NCBI GenBank assembly: GCA_963170055.1
Contig: CAUJGJ010000083.1
Coordinates: forward strand, 326,601-364,100
Origin: Halisarca cf. caerulea
Taxonomy: Eukaryota > Porifera > Demospongiae > Chondrillida > Halisarcidae
Direction of reading: 5' to 3'
DNA length: 37,500 bases
Shown: piece after piece, positions 1 through 10,776 of the stretch
How the letters are laid out: the number at the start of each line of letters is the position of its first letter
How positions within the stretch are numbered: the first letter of the stretch is position 1
Translations under genes and position numbers: made by a program
Notes under the pieces: generated by a model
Told to the model about the DNA's origin: nothing
Database searches by the model: none
Seen by the model: only the letters and a program-made list of their open reading frames with translations

Positions 1-482
1 GTCAGCATGATGTGCTGGTATAAACAGGGACCAAAAACTACACAACTCTCACAACACATACACAGAATAGCATTACACAGATTTAGCTGATTGTGCGTTC
101 CATTAGAAACATAACGAAAACTGATCTCTAAACATCTTAATTGATTACAAACAGGTACATTTTCTCCAAATTCAAGCCCACAACAGCTGCAAAATCATTC
201 TCCTATTACAAAACATTGGAAAGGATACATTAGGAAGGTGTGTTGCAACATTTAGAATGCCATACTACAAACCATCTGTCCAGAAGACAGCTGCAATCGC
301 ACATCCTAGCTGGAAGTGAAAATGGATTTGCACGAGGACCTCCCATTGTTAAAATTGTACTCAGGAAGAAATCAAAGTGGTTGGGTGATTTTATAGTGTG
401 TGTGTGTGGGAGAGAGAGTGTATGTACAAGTACATGTACATGTGTACAGTAAATTCTTGCTAATCCACTACAACTTTATCTA
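1..482. other. No recognisable gene
   Basis: AT-rich sequence downstream of the possible last exon at 483-630. No clear poly(A) signal on the minus strand. One short TG run near 398-410. Confidence 0.5.
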
Positions 483-630
483 TCAAATCATTTCATCTGC
501 AATCAAGTTTATACAAAAATTGCTGGAGAAGGTTGTGAGTTGATTAGAAAAATCCTCTACACTCATTAATCTGCCAAATTTCCCAATATGGTGAATTATC
601 ATGAATTCACTGCACTTTGCTAGTGCGCTC
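483..630 (-). CDS. Possible last exon of an unidentified minus-strand gene
   Basis: After an acceptor with a pyrimidine tract (CTTGTGTTTTTAG) 48 codons run to TGA. The product looks amphipathic and protein-like (IIHHIGKFGRLMSVEDFSNQ, then a CINLIADEMI C terminus). The exon starts after one base, so the upstream exon must end with two. A candidate at 6490-6640 would fit, but no chain could be proven. The family is not recognised. Confidence 0.3.
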
Positions 631-1101
631 CTAAAAACACAAGTTGAATTGAAAGTGCAGTATCTGCAGTGTATAGCTGGGTGGTTCCTCCGGGCTGGAT
701 ACTGCACGTGCACTTGTTTGCATGAAACACTGTTGCCGCACAGACTCACTTGGGTGCAGGTATCCCTGCTGGGCATCAGCCTGGTGGGGAGCTGAGAGTA
801 TCACAGTCAGCACTAAAAGGCAACAGGATAGAAGCTGGTCAGGTGCACGATCTGTACCTTTCCTGACATTCACTCCCCACACATATACACACATACATAC
901 ATACATATGTACGGTATGTACATACTGTACATATACGTCGACATTGGATATTGGCATTGTATGTGACGACAAACGTCTGACTGTGAACCAAAACAGAATA
1001 AACTATATATATGTATATGCAGGCCATACGCAAACAGCCTGTGTCTGCTTTCAAACATCCACAGGTTTTACATTGTGACAACAATGTAGATGGTGTGAAG
1101 A

Positions 1102-1105
<4 letters not shown>

Positions 1106-1168
<63 letters not shown>

Positions 1169-1169
1169 C

Positions 1170-1224
<55 letters not shown>
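1106..1224. repeat. (CA)n microsatellite
   Basis: About 119 bp of CA on the plus strand, interrupted once by ATGCACACATACACATAC. Confidence 0.95.
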
Positions 1225-1229
<5 letters not shown>

Positions 1230-1533
1230 AAGAAGCAAAGAGCATACGAACATAGTGAGATAACGGCTGTTCCTGGACACCAAACAACCATCCTTGAATG
1301 CTGGTAGATTCTAACACAGAAGCAGACCAGCTGGTAGTTCTCTTGCAGAGTGTCAAAAAGTTGCACAAAGAAGTGAATGTGGCTCAAACTGTGCAACTCT
1401 CAGCAGACCAGCCTCTTTTATACCCTCCCAGCTCAGTGCACAAGTGACCACAGGAATGTATTGTGTATGACCTCATCTGACACTATGAAGTATCAATATT
1501 GCTACTGCTAATACCATTATACGTAGCTAAAGT

Positions 1534-1915
1534 ACAGTGTAGCCTCTCTAATCTGCCATGATTGGACATGTCAGTTTTCCGGTGGATTAACGAGGTTTGC
1601 ACTTTTCTATGCTTTTTAGCTAATTTTTTTCAGAAACTAGGGCAGATTAGCGGGTTTGGTGGATGATATAAGGGGAATATATAAAACAGTGGAACCTGCC
1701 TAATCCAGCACCTCTATAAACCAGCATTCTCCTAAACCAGTCAAGGTTCTCTGGCACCAACCATTAATTTACCATACAAACTGACCTCTACAATCCAGCA
1801 ACCTGCTAATCCAGCACTGTTTTACATTCCCCAACGGGTGCCGGATTAGACAGGTTTCACTGTATAAGAATTTCCACAACGATATAAGGGGGAGGATTAG
1901 ACAGGTTCCACTGTT
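1534..1915. mobile_element. Outer pogo/Tigger-like MITE, interrupted by a second copy
   Basis: The left end CAGTGTAGCCTCTCTAATC and right end GGATTAGACAGGTTCCACTG belong to one family. CAGT(G)RAACCT..TAATCC ends with TA flanks are characteristic of pogo/Tigger-type elements. The 1687-1862 copy lies inside. No coding capacity. Confidence 0.55.
1687..1862. mobile_element. Inner pogo/Tigger-like MITE
   Basis: CAGTGGAACCTGCCTAATCC at the left and GGATTAGACAGGTTTCACTG at the right are inverted copies (22 of 25 positions counting GCAC). It is 176 bp, with TA after the right end. Internal pieces (ACCTCTATAAACCAGC, ACCTCTACAATCCAGC) repeat the TIR theme. Confidence 0.65.
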
Positions 1916-2155
1916 ACCAACATACGTACATATATACATACGTACATATATGTATGCACATATCCTGCATATGCCTATATCCACATGTACGTACGTACAT
2001 TCATATCATTTCATACACACCTAAATACACTGCTGTATTAAAACTTGCACTGAAACAAAGTTCCTTCAGTTCACCACACACGAACAAGGTGCAGTGTTTT
2101 GGGGTACCACTGTAACGGTACACACTGTACACGTGCACACAAACACAATACGAAA

Positions 2156-2285
2156 TACTGTAAATATGTCCACAACACAGTGGAACCTCCAAATAAAGGA
2201 CACTTTGGGGACAACATAAATACTGTAAATATGTCCACAATACAGTGGAACCTCCAAATAAAGGACACTTTGGGGACAACATAAA
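2156..2285. repeat. 65-bp tandem duplication carrying a pogo-like end
   Basis: Two near-identical 65-bp units (starting TACTGTAAATATGTCCACAA) each contain CAGTGGAACCTCCAAATAAA. Similar inverted pieces follow to about 2410 (TGTCCTTTGTAGAGAGGTTT), so this is probably a MITE whose end was duplicated. Confidence 0.7.
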
Positions 2286-2720
2286 TTCAGTTGAATTGTT
2301 CTTTGCAGAGAGGTTTTCCTCTTTGGGTGGTTAAAAATGTATTGTAGGAATTATACTGGGACCGTGAGCCATGTCCTTTGTAGAGAGGTTTATTGTACTG
2401 TGCCCTTATTTGGGAGAGTCCCCTATCAGAGGATTCATTGTATACTGTACGCAAGTGTGAAACTCGCACAAAATCTGTACACAATAGTAAGTGTGCAGAA
2501 GAGCGTAACGGATCCATGCCCCATCTTAGTTAGCCATGTTTACCACATGCACCTCTTCATAGGGACCACCTGCCTACAAAGAAACAAATGCCCAGCTTCT
2601 TGAACGGTCTTTACAGGCACGTTTTGCTGTAAAGGAAACCGCTTACCACAGTGCAAGCTTTAGGGAAACCTGTCTATAAGGACCACTCGGGAGACCAAGT
2701 AATTGTGATCTCTGCAGACA

Positions 2721-2945
2721 GGTGGTCCTTATACAGAGGTGCACCACTATCTACACTAACTATAGTGTCATAGTACCATGGATAACCTACTGTACAACAA
2801 TGACCATAAGAAGGCGGTCCTTATACAGAGGTGCACCACTATCTACACTAACTATAGTGTCATAGTACTATGGATAACTTACTGTACAACCATGACCATA
2901 AGCAGGTGGTCCTTATACAGAGGTGCACCACTATCTACACTACGT
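2721..2945. repeat. 92-bp tandem repeat, about 2.4 copies
   Basis: Units begin GGTGGTCCTTATACAGAGGT at 2721, 2813 (GGCGG variant) and 2905, with few mismatches. GTCCTTATACAGAGG is a MITE-end-like motif; a related reverse piece (CTGTCTATAAGGACCACT) lies at about 2671. Confidence 0.8.
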
Positions 2946-3439
2946 ATGTAGCAGTGGTGTTATTACGTATGGACCAACAACAGTCATCATAAGCAGTGTT
3001 CCTTGTATACAGGTGGTTTGCAGTCGTATCCTATGACAACAACTTCAAAGAGAAGAGGAGTATTGTGTATGTACAAGCTCCTACTGCTGTACCAACCACC
3101 TGTCTCACACATGAATGGAGTCCTCCCACAGAATGGTACAACAACAAAGCAAATAAGCTTGTGCTTAACTTCCTGTTTACATAGTATCCCATCACACCAG
3201 TGTCATGAATGCTCAGCACCACCCCCACCCCCCACCCCTGGAGTAACTACAACATGTAAAAGTTTATGTACTTTGTAGAGCAAGTGGGCGACAAAGCACA
3301 TTGCAAACCACACATGTCTAACACAACGTGCAGGTCCAGCGAACATCTGCTGTTTGCTCTACTGGAATGCAAGTACAAAAATACCTCAGGTAACTGGGTT
3401 CATTTAGGACTTCAGCACATGTAGTCAAGAAGCTCGAAT

Positions 3440-3800
3440 GACAGCTGGCTTGTAGCTGGATTAGTAGATAGATTGGCACGTAGATGGATTGATATATAGC
3501 TGGATTGGCAGATGGATTGGTACCTAGATGGATTGATATATAGATGGATTGCAATTTTGATGGATTGGTAAATGGATTGGATTGGTAGATGGATTGGTAA
3601 ATAGATCCGTAGATGGATTGATAGATGGATTGGTTATTGGATTGGTAAGCAGCTCGATTGGCAGATGGATTGGTAGATGGATTGGAGATGGATTAGTAGA
3701 TAGATTGCTGGATGGATTGGTAGATAGATTGGTAGCTGTATTGATAGATGGATTGGTCAATGGATTGGTAGCAGCTCGATTGACAGGTGGGTTGGAGCAG
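3440..3800. repeat. GATTGGTAGATG-type minisatellite
   Basis: About 360 bp are built of variants of GATGGATTGGTAGATGGATT with irregular periods of 4, 8 or 12 bp. The open frames through it (GLVDGLVDRLV-like on plus, NPSTNPSTN-like on minus) are products of the repeat, not genes. Confidence 0.8.
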
Positions 3801-4091
3801 GACACATACACAAAGCCTTGGGAACGACATACCACAAGCAAATCTGCAAAGGTTCTTCGATGCAAGATTTAGATTACATGAGCTTCTCACACCGCACACA
3901 AAGTAGACAACTGTACTGAAGAGTTTATATGTGCGTACATACACATGCATATGTATATTAAATGGTATACTGTATGTAAGTGGGACATTAGATTCCAAGT
4001 ACATACACACAAATAAATGCTAGTTCATCAAAACTACATAATTTGAAATGATCTCTTAGAATTCAATACTCTTACTCAAGCAATGCTACAT

Positions 4092-4094
<3 letters not shown>

Positions 4095-4153
<59 letters not shown>

Positions 4154-4154
4154 A

Positions 4155-4211
<57 letters not shown>

Positions 4212-4231
4212 CAAACACATACACGGACACA

Positions 4232-4276
<45 letters not shown>

Positions 4277-4301
4277 ACACACACACACACACACACACAC
4301 A

Positions 4302-4332
<31 letters not shown>
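4095..4332. repeat. (CA)n microsatellite with CAAA and GTAC interruptions
   Basis: About 238 bp of mainly CA on the plus strand. Long frames of TH or CV dipeptides across it are artefacts. Confidence 0.95.
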
Positions 4333-4589
4333 TGATAAAAGCTACACACCACAAGTAAAACTCTATTGTACCTCAACAGACACTGAAGCAGTTGTCCACA
4401 TGTGCACCCTCCCACCCACGTGTGCACCCACAGGTGCATGTCTGGTACAGGGGACACAGTATATCAATTATCCAATTGACCTTGATGCCATCACCTACCC
4501 AACACATTACATGCACACTGCTATTATTAGGACCTCACAAAATGACAGGTGTAAATCTATTAGGCAAGTACTGTGTGCCCCATTCAGGA

Positions 4590-5410
4590 ACAAAACTGTC
4601 TGTTGGGTAGCTCAGGACAGACATGCTGGAGTCATGACAACTTGACATGCAGGCCAGATCGGCCTTATTCCACCTGCAATTGTCTTGCTGCGTGTTGCTT
4701 GAGACCACATTGCCTGCACTGTGTAATGTGTTGCTGGTGCCACTAGCTAAAATCAACCAGATGCAATTGTTGCAATGAAAAACTCAATAGTCTGCTGGGT
4801 GGATGGCAGACAAACTGGAGTCACTGGTTACTCAATAGTAACACTTGAGCCTGAAAATTGTGATTTTACAGCCAAGGTTAAATGGGTCATCTAATGTGCT
4901 GCTCGATTCACTTGTTTAAACACGGAGGCCATTGTTGAATGAGAAAATACTATAGTCTGCTGGGTAGCTGAAGACAGACTAGCTGGAACCCTGTGTGTCT
5001 CTCCTATATGAACACCTTTAAGTATCAATTGTAAGGCTATAAAAGTATCAAGCCTGGGGTAAAATATCCGAATTTTGTGGTTCATCTCAACCTGGTGTAT
5101 GGTTACCATGGTGATCCTACCATGCATGATACCTCAAACTGACAATGTATTTTGAGGTTTGGTTACCTACCTACCCTGGTGGTTCCTCCGGCCCTCTCAA
5201 GGGAGGAGAAAGTACAAATTCAAAGAGCAATTAGTAACGATGTGGGAACACACAGGTCTGGATAGCTGTCTACACTGCACATGGACCTAAGACAGGTGTT
5301 GGAAGAGCTTGAGCCATGCTAGCTGACCACTTTCCTCCACTCTACATGTCTTGCTTGTGTGCTAGTCTTGAGACAATGTTGCCTGTAATACTTTGTGTCC
5401 CACCAAATTC
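4590..5410. repeat. Diverged exon-like tandem duplications
   Basis: Three segments starting at about 4590, 4780 and 4945 share CTGTTGGGTAGCTCAGGACA-like text. In one plus frame they read NKTVCWVAQDRHAGV, NSIVCWVDGRQTGV and NTIVCWVAEDRLAG; the third has stops. A second shared block (CTTGAGACCACATTGCCTG / CTTGAGACAATGTTGCCTG) lies at about 4699 and 5368. It could be a decayed multi-domain gene or non-coding repeats. Confidence 0.4.
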
Positions 5411-5627
5411 ACATACACACTAGCTATGTATATAGCAATTATTTTGTGAAAGATTGCAACACTCCAGAACACAAAAACAGGTAGGCTAAGCCTAGTAATG
5501 CCTCTGACATGAAGAGTCTTCCATGCAAAGTACTGTACTCAGTTCAGATGTTAGAATACACCAAGCACAAAGTCCTAGCAGTAGTCTAAGATTAGGTAGT
5601 CTAAGGTTAAACTGAGACAAGTGGTGT

Positions 5628-5632
5628 ACACA

Positions 5633-5686
<54 letters not shown>

Positions 5687-5736
5687 AACACACACACACA
5701 CACATAAACACACACACACACACATAAACACACACA
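5628..5736. repeat. (CA)n with a TAAACACACACACACACA sub-repeat
   Basis: About 109 bp. The second half repeats an 18-20-bp unit three times. Confidence 0.95.
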
Positions 5737-5739
5737 GAG

Positions 5740-6010
5740 AGAGACAGTTAGACTCTCTGCTATCGCACAATGATTCCTATCAATCTCCAATGACTTCTGG
5801 TTCACATGTAATGAAGTAGACTAGATACGTCCACATATCAAGGTACTGTCAGGCGAATAATTGCCATTTACACACCTCACCAACTCAAAAAATGCCAGTC
5901 AGTACCTTTGCATGTAGCAATTAATAGCATTATATGTCATTGCATAACTAATCAAATGGTATTCATTTCAGGTGTTACATGCAATATAATGGTATGGATA
6001 AGGGGCGACA
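5740..6010. other. Unassigned AT-rich DNA
   Basis: No open frame, splice pair or repeat that can be supported. Confidence 0.5.
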
Positions 6011-6096
6011 GGGCTGTATGGCATATAAAATGCCAAGTCCCGAAGGCACAAAGCGCCTAAGGGTGAGTAAATTTTATATGCATTGCCATACAGCCC
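6011..6096. repeat. Inverted repeat, MITE-like
   Basis: GGGCTGTATGGCATATAAAA and TTTTATATGCATTGCCATACAGCCC (5-bp insertion in one arm) enclose CCCGAAGGC...GCGCCTAAGGG, itself roughly palindromic. Confidence 0.6.
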
Positions 6097-6489
6097 AAGT
6101 GCCTATGTCTTAATCATTGTAGCATCCATTTGTGGACTTTGGGCAAGTGTTCTTGGAATTCCAGGGATTTGATGAGGCAAATTGAATGCTAAACATCAAG
6201 TTTCTGAAGGGAATCGGCAGTAAGAATCCTTAAAGAAGACTTTCTCTGCTACAATTCTCAGTTTACTTCTTTGGGTTCGATTTAGAGCATATGTCTGCAA
6301 AAAACTATTCAAGGAACATTACAGAGAGGTATGTATTTGCATAGCATCACAGATTTCCAAGTATAAACTCACGAGTTAGATGACCATGTTACAATATAAA
6401 TCACTGTATAATCGTGCTGTCACAATGACAACAGATGCTATACATTGTAATATCATACCAGTACATGCCATTTACAGTTGTATGCGCAT

Positions 6490-6640
6490 GTTGTTATGTT
6501 CACACATGTAAACAGTTGCAAGGGTCAACACAGTAGGGGTAAACAGGAACAACTGAGAAATTGGCTTATTTGTGTCCAGGGAAGGATCGAGAGGTGATTG
6601 AATACCTGACCTGCACTGCACTGTAGTACTGTTGGTAGTG
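6490..6640 (-). CDS. Possible internal exon, unknown gene
   Basis: The minus strand stays open with balanced composition (contains SPLDPSLDTNKPISQLFLFT and PTVLTLAT), with AG sites near 6640 and a weak GT near 6490. A donor GTGTGA would leave two bases, which fits the phase of the exon at 483-630. The evidence is slight. The long hairpin at 6658-6709 lies immediately upstream. Confidence 0.18.
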
Positions 6641-6657
6641 TTGTTGCTGCTTTGGTA

Positions 6658-6709
6658 GTGTTGTTGGTCAGTGGAACTGGCTACTGCCAGTTCCACTGAC
6701 CAACAACAC
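6658..6709. repeat. Perfect 24-bp hairpin, 4-nt loop
   Basis: Arms 6658-6681 and 6686-6709 are exact reverse complements (start GTGTTGTTGGTCAGTGGAAC), loop TACT. Confidence 0.9.
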
Positions 6710-6828
6710 ATGATCTAGTACAAAGCCTGAAGACATTCATCTACGAGGCCATCGTTAAGAATCTAGCAAATTTACCCTCAATCAGTGAATGATTTCAAAT
6801 ATGTGCTGAATTAAGAAGGTGGCTACAT

Positions 6829-6950
6829 TACAGAGGTAATTGTCCCCATTCACAGCCTGTTTGGCATCAACAAACTGCATTGTGAGAGAAGTGAGAGCCA
6901 GGCCCAGGGTTGTGGATGCTATTGTTAAAACAGAATGTTTCCTCATCCTT
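6829..6950 (-). CDS. Possible exon with a hydrophobic helix, unknown gene
   Basis: The minus strand reads VLTIASTTLGLALTSLTMQF then VDAKQAVNGDNYL between a weak acceptor (TTTCTAAG) and GTAATG. The hydrophobic stretch could be a membrane or packing helix. Nothing links it securely to other exons. Confidence 0.2.
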
Positions 6951-6959
6951 AGAAATCCA

Positions 6960-7780
6960 TTAACAAACACAACCTAATTTGCAGTTTGTCACCTCATTTC
7001 TCTGCATACCCATTGTGTGTTTCCACATTCTCAAAAGTCCACTAACAAACATCCTAACCCAATTTACAATTCGTCACCTCATTGTACTCTAATTTTTGTC
7101 ATCTTCCAGTAATACAAAATTTTATAATATTACGCATTGCTGCTGCCTGGTAATAATCCTGAGATTCGTGTTTAACTTATTGACTTACTATGTTAAATAA
7201 ACCCTGAAGACTTTCTCTTAATTCAGTTAGGCACACCCCAAGACACTGGGCATTTTTGCTGGAAGAACAAGAAGTCCAATGCTGGGATGCTCAACAGCCA
7301 CAGCTTGAAATGAGAGATTAGGAGTGGCCCGCAAATTAGATTAAACTGCTGAATCATTGACATGCAAGAAACTGATAGGAATGCACCAAGCAGATTGGCT
7401 TACATCATACACGCAACAGGAGAACATGTAGTGAAGACTGCAGTATATAGCGGTGGGAAGAGGAGCATTCTTGCCTTGGTGGGTGAGTAGGTGTGTGACA
7501 CTAATGGAATTAAGTCAGCTGCACTGAGCACACAATCACAACCTACCAGTAAGGTGCTCAGCCATTCAGGCTAGAAAGGCCAAAAACCAATCATATCTGC
7601 TTACTAACAAATTGAATATACCCAGCTAAGAAGTATATTATGTTATAAGGCTAGTATTTTCTACATGCACATATGTACTGTAAATATGCACACATGCAGG
7701 CAGCAATTGTGCAAACAAAACAAGTATATACAGTGAAACTGAGCATGGTAGAGCTCCATGTGTAGGGACGATGTGAAAAC
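6960..7780. other. Unassigned DNA with a short internal duplication
   Basis: CCATTAACAAACACAACCTAATTTGCAG-type text at about 6957 recurs at about 7040 (CCACTAACAAACATCCTAACC). No gene signal apart from the possible first exon at 7784. Confidence 0.45.
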
Positions 7781-7783
7781 AAA

Positions 7784-7814
7784 ATGGCTGCCGGTACGTA
7801 TGTTGGGGCTCAAG
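7784..7814 (+). CDS. Possible first exon (MAAGTYVGAQ)
   Basis: ACAAAATGGCTGCCGG has the same YY1/TISU-like start context as snapin and is followed by a consensus donor, CAAG|GTGAGT. An alternative donor, CCG|GTACGT, lies inside. No following exon was identified, so this could be chance or a solo promoter motif. Confidence 0.2.
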
Positions 7815-8890
7815 GTGAGTATGTTAAAATTTAAAGCCAATTCCAGCAGATTTTGAAACAGCTACTCCAATACCACTTATTCTACATTTTTTGCCTCTCC
7901 GAACAATCATGTGGCTACATTTTGATAAATTTGCATGCAGAGAAAGGCCACATTTTCAGCTTCTTACTCTCTTCATTTTTACTCTTATTTATAACTTTAT
8001 CAAACAGTACATTTATACAAATCCCCTTTGCATTCAGCAATGAATAATTTTAGTGTACCATCTAGTACAGCTGAAAGCTATTAGGTATTGGTAAAAAGTA
8101 CATACCAGTATTAAAAAACTTTGTATTTCTCTCCGCAGTATTCCCATTTGTGTTGTATCAGAAATACAAAAGGCACTGAAATTATGTCTACCATACGAGC
8201 ATAGAGAAATTGCAGATATTAAACGACTAGCGATCCAAAGTCAATTGTGTGTACCTGTGCAACAGCAGAGCGACCAATGGGGCTATTTACACCTTTCACG
8301 TTAATGAACATTTCACACAATGATTTCGTTTGAAGTGGTTCTTCCTCTGCAAGAATGTAAGTCTTCAAACGGTTTTACTGTGAATAAGTGAAATGGTGAA
8401 TATTCTTCAGAATCCACTTGATATACATCACACATATAGTGCTAAATTTTCGATGAGCTTAACTTTCACGTTCTTCGAGGACGAGTACTGGAGCACGAAA
8501 TTTGTGCACCGTGAAAAATTGGTACCCTGTTGGTCAGTAGAAGCTGAAGGACAGATACGTGAAAGTTATTTCCACAAATAATTCAAGAGTGACCAACCAT
8601 GAAAATTGAGCTCCTCGAAAAATTAGTGCCATGCAGTACGTAGTTTCAGGGGTCACTTTACCTCCAGTTTTTCGGTTTGCAAAGTTGGACACTGACATAC
8701 ACATGGGCATATAGTGAGAAAGTACAGATAAAACAAACAATTAAAGTTCACAGCCTATCAGCACACACTATCAGTGTGTGCACGTGCCATTGTGGGGTGC
8801 TCACATAATGCTGCCCACCACTTGCATATTACGAATGATTCTTGTGTACACAAGAAATTAAAAGGATACTATCACAGACTTTGAGGCACA
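7815..8890. other. Unassigned AT-rich DNA
   Basis: Contains GTGAAA/TTTCAC and CACGTT motifs like those in the intronic MITEs (8290-8700) but no clean inverted ends. No coding evidence. Confidence 0.45.
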
Positions 8891-8899
8891 GTTTAAATA

Positions 8900-9005
8900 A
8901 ACACACATGTATACACATGCACAGATACACATGCATACATGCACATGCATGCATGCACATGCATGCATGCACATGCATGCATGCACATGCATGCACACAT
9001 ACATA
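8900..9005. repeat. TGCATGCA-rich array
   Basis: About four copies of a 14-16-bp unit (ATGCATGCACATGC) of alternating purine and pyrimidine. Each unit is internally palindromic. It directly precedes a CA array. Confidence 0.85.
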
Positions 9006-9029
9006 AACACACTGCATTATGCACCCACC

Positions 9030-9250
<221 letters not shown>

Positions 9251-9515
9251 AAACTCTTAAGTGTACAGTGTATGTATACAGATAATTACAGTTACAAACA
9301 AAGCTATATGTGGAGCTGAGTGCATGCTCGTCTTCCCTGGTCCATCGTGAGTCTGCGAACTCCACAATGTGTGACAGCAATTCCTCATGCATACCAACCA
9401 AGCACCCGGGATACTGTGCTGCAACACCCACAGATACCTATCATGGCAGAGTGGGAACTCCCAGACAAACACCCTGCCAAATTGCACACAAGGGAGTGGT
9501 GCTTAGTAACTGTTG

Positions 9516-9517
<2 letters not shown>

Positions 9518-9583
<66 letters not shown>

Positions 9584-9593
9584 ACACACACAC
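9518..9593. repeat. (CA)n microsatellite
   Basis: About 76 bp of CA on the plus strand with one ATAC interruption. Confidence 0.95.
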
Positions 9594-10071
9594 TGGCCAA
9601 ACACGTATTGAGGAAGTTTGCTGCACACAAACACAGTGACAACTATTGGTACATCAGATCCTGCCACTACTCACTCACACTCACTGGAAGTTTATACACT
9701 TGCTGAATTAGTGACATCATACTCACAAACCTCTTTCATTCTGCTCACTTAGACTGTGTTTCCAGCCACACACACCTAGCTCTCAACTGTGGGATGGCTA
9801 TTACTTTAATAAAACAACACGTGTTCACCACAAAATGTTGGTATTTTGTACAATAGTTCCGAATCACTGCTTAACAGTTGGTAGCGAGTTGCACTCATCA
9901 GTCTGCCTAAGCATATTATGGTGCAAAGTGATCTGTGTAATCCATCTAACGAAGAGATTTGGAGGTTTGTGTGTACCCCTAGCAACAGGAACAGTGCACA
10001 TTACATACACATTCCAGGAATGTTCTAAAGCTTTCACACCACAGAGTAAGGTGAACCACACGTGTAATCAA

Positions 10072-10281
10072 TCTGAAGGTCGATTGAGTGTTTGTAATAT
10101 TCAGATTGTATAGCAACAGTCGAAAAAATCACATCTCACAAGGGAATCCATGTACTAAGTATGTTAACTGTGTTATGGCTGAAGGCCGAGTGAGTGCTTG
10201 CAATGTTCGTATACCTGTAACAGTGACTGTTGAAAAAATCTGTTATACCCATTTCACCAAGGAATCCATGTACTAAGTACG
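10072..10281. repeat. Diverged tandem duplication
   Basis: Copy 1 (10072-10163) and copy 2 (10178-10281) share CTGAAGGYCGA, GTGAGTGCTTGCAATGTTC-like text, GTTGAAAAAATC and GGAATCCATGTACTAAGTA. Copy 2 is open in one frame (VNCVMAEGRVSACNVRIPVT); copy 1 has a stop. Confidence 0.6.
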
Positions 10282-10362
10282 TAGGAGGGACAGACACAGC
10301 AGACAGGGTGTCCTAGGACACAAGGTATGCCGCAATACACACAGGTATGAAGGAGGATAAAG

Positions 10363-10665
10363 GTGCAGAAATGTAGCAGCAGCTGTTCCTATGCAAACAA
10401 CAACACATTTACAGATGGAACATTTTTAACAAAACAAGACAGCTCTTGTGGGATGAAGAAAGCAGACACTCTTGACACAGTCATATATGTGAAAACTCTC
10501 CATGGACAATTAATGACTCATGTATTTGCTAAGTGTGTGTCATGTATGCAATACAAGGGTCATATAATACTACCCTATACCATGTTACCCACAGTTTATG
10601 ACAAAGGTTATACTTGGAATAATTTTGATATATATATTTATATTATACCAGTTCTCACATCTTAA
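10363..10665 (+). CDS. Cysteine-containing open frame, unknown
   Basis: One hundred codons are open to TAA, with varied composition rather than dinucleotide repeat. They hold six cysteines and segments such as DTVIYVKTLHGQLMTHVFAK and CVSCMQYKGH. There is no ATG at the start of the frame (it opens near a GTG), so it would have to be an exon or a decayed copy. It follows the duplicated segment at 10072-10281. No family is recognised. Confidence 0.25.
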   Translation: MQKCSSSCSYANNNTFTDGTFLTKQDSSCGMKKADTLDTVIYVKTLHGQLMTHVFAKCVSCMQYKGHIILPYTMLPTVYDKGYTWNNFDIYIYIIPVLTS

Positions 10666-10737
10666 CCTCCCCCCTCCCCACACACACACTCACTCACTCA
10701 CATAGAAATACTTAAGGATCAAGTGGATGAAAAAAGG

Positions 10738-10738
<1 letters not shown>

Positions 10739-10774
<36 letters not shown>
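10739..10774. repeat. (CA)n at the 5' break of the CR1-like LINE
   Basis: About 35 bp of CA immediately before the LINE-coding sequence. Confidence 0.9.

Positions 10775-10775
<1 letters not shown>

Positions 10776-10776
<1 letters not shown>

Noticed and set aside
3524..3872. Open frames on both strands in the GATTGGTAGATG region
   Set aside because: Composition is purely repeat-derived and both strands are open.
4072..4358. Long CV/TH dipeptide open frames across CA arrays (also at 839-1396, 8829-9642, 20384-20675, 28504-28785)
   Set aside because: A CA repeat has no stop codon in any frame, so these frames only reflect the microsatellite.
9404..9471. Minus-strand exon reading VFVWEFPLCHDRYLWVLQ
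   Set aside because: Splice sites are plausible, but the overlapping frames are equally open, it sits between CA arrays, and no partner exon fits.
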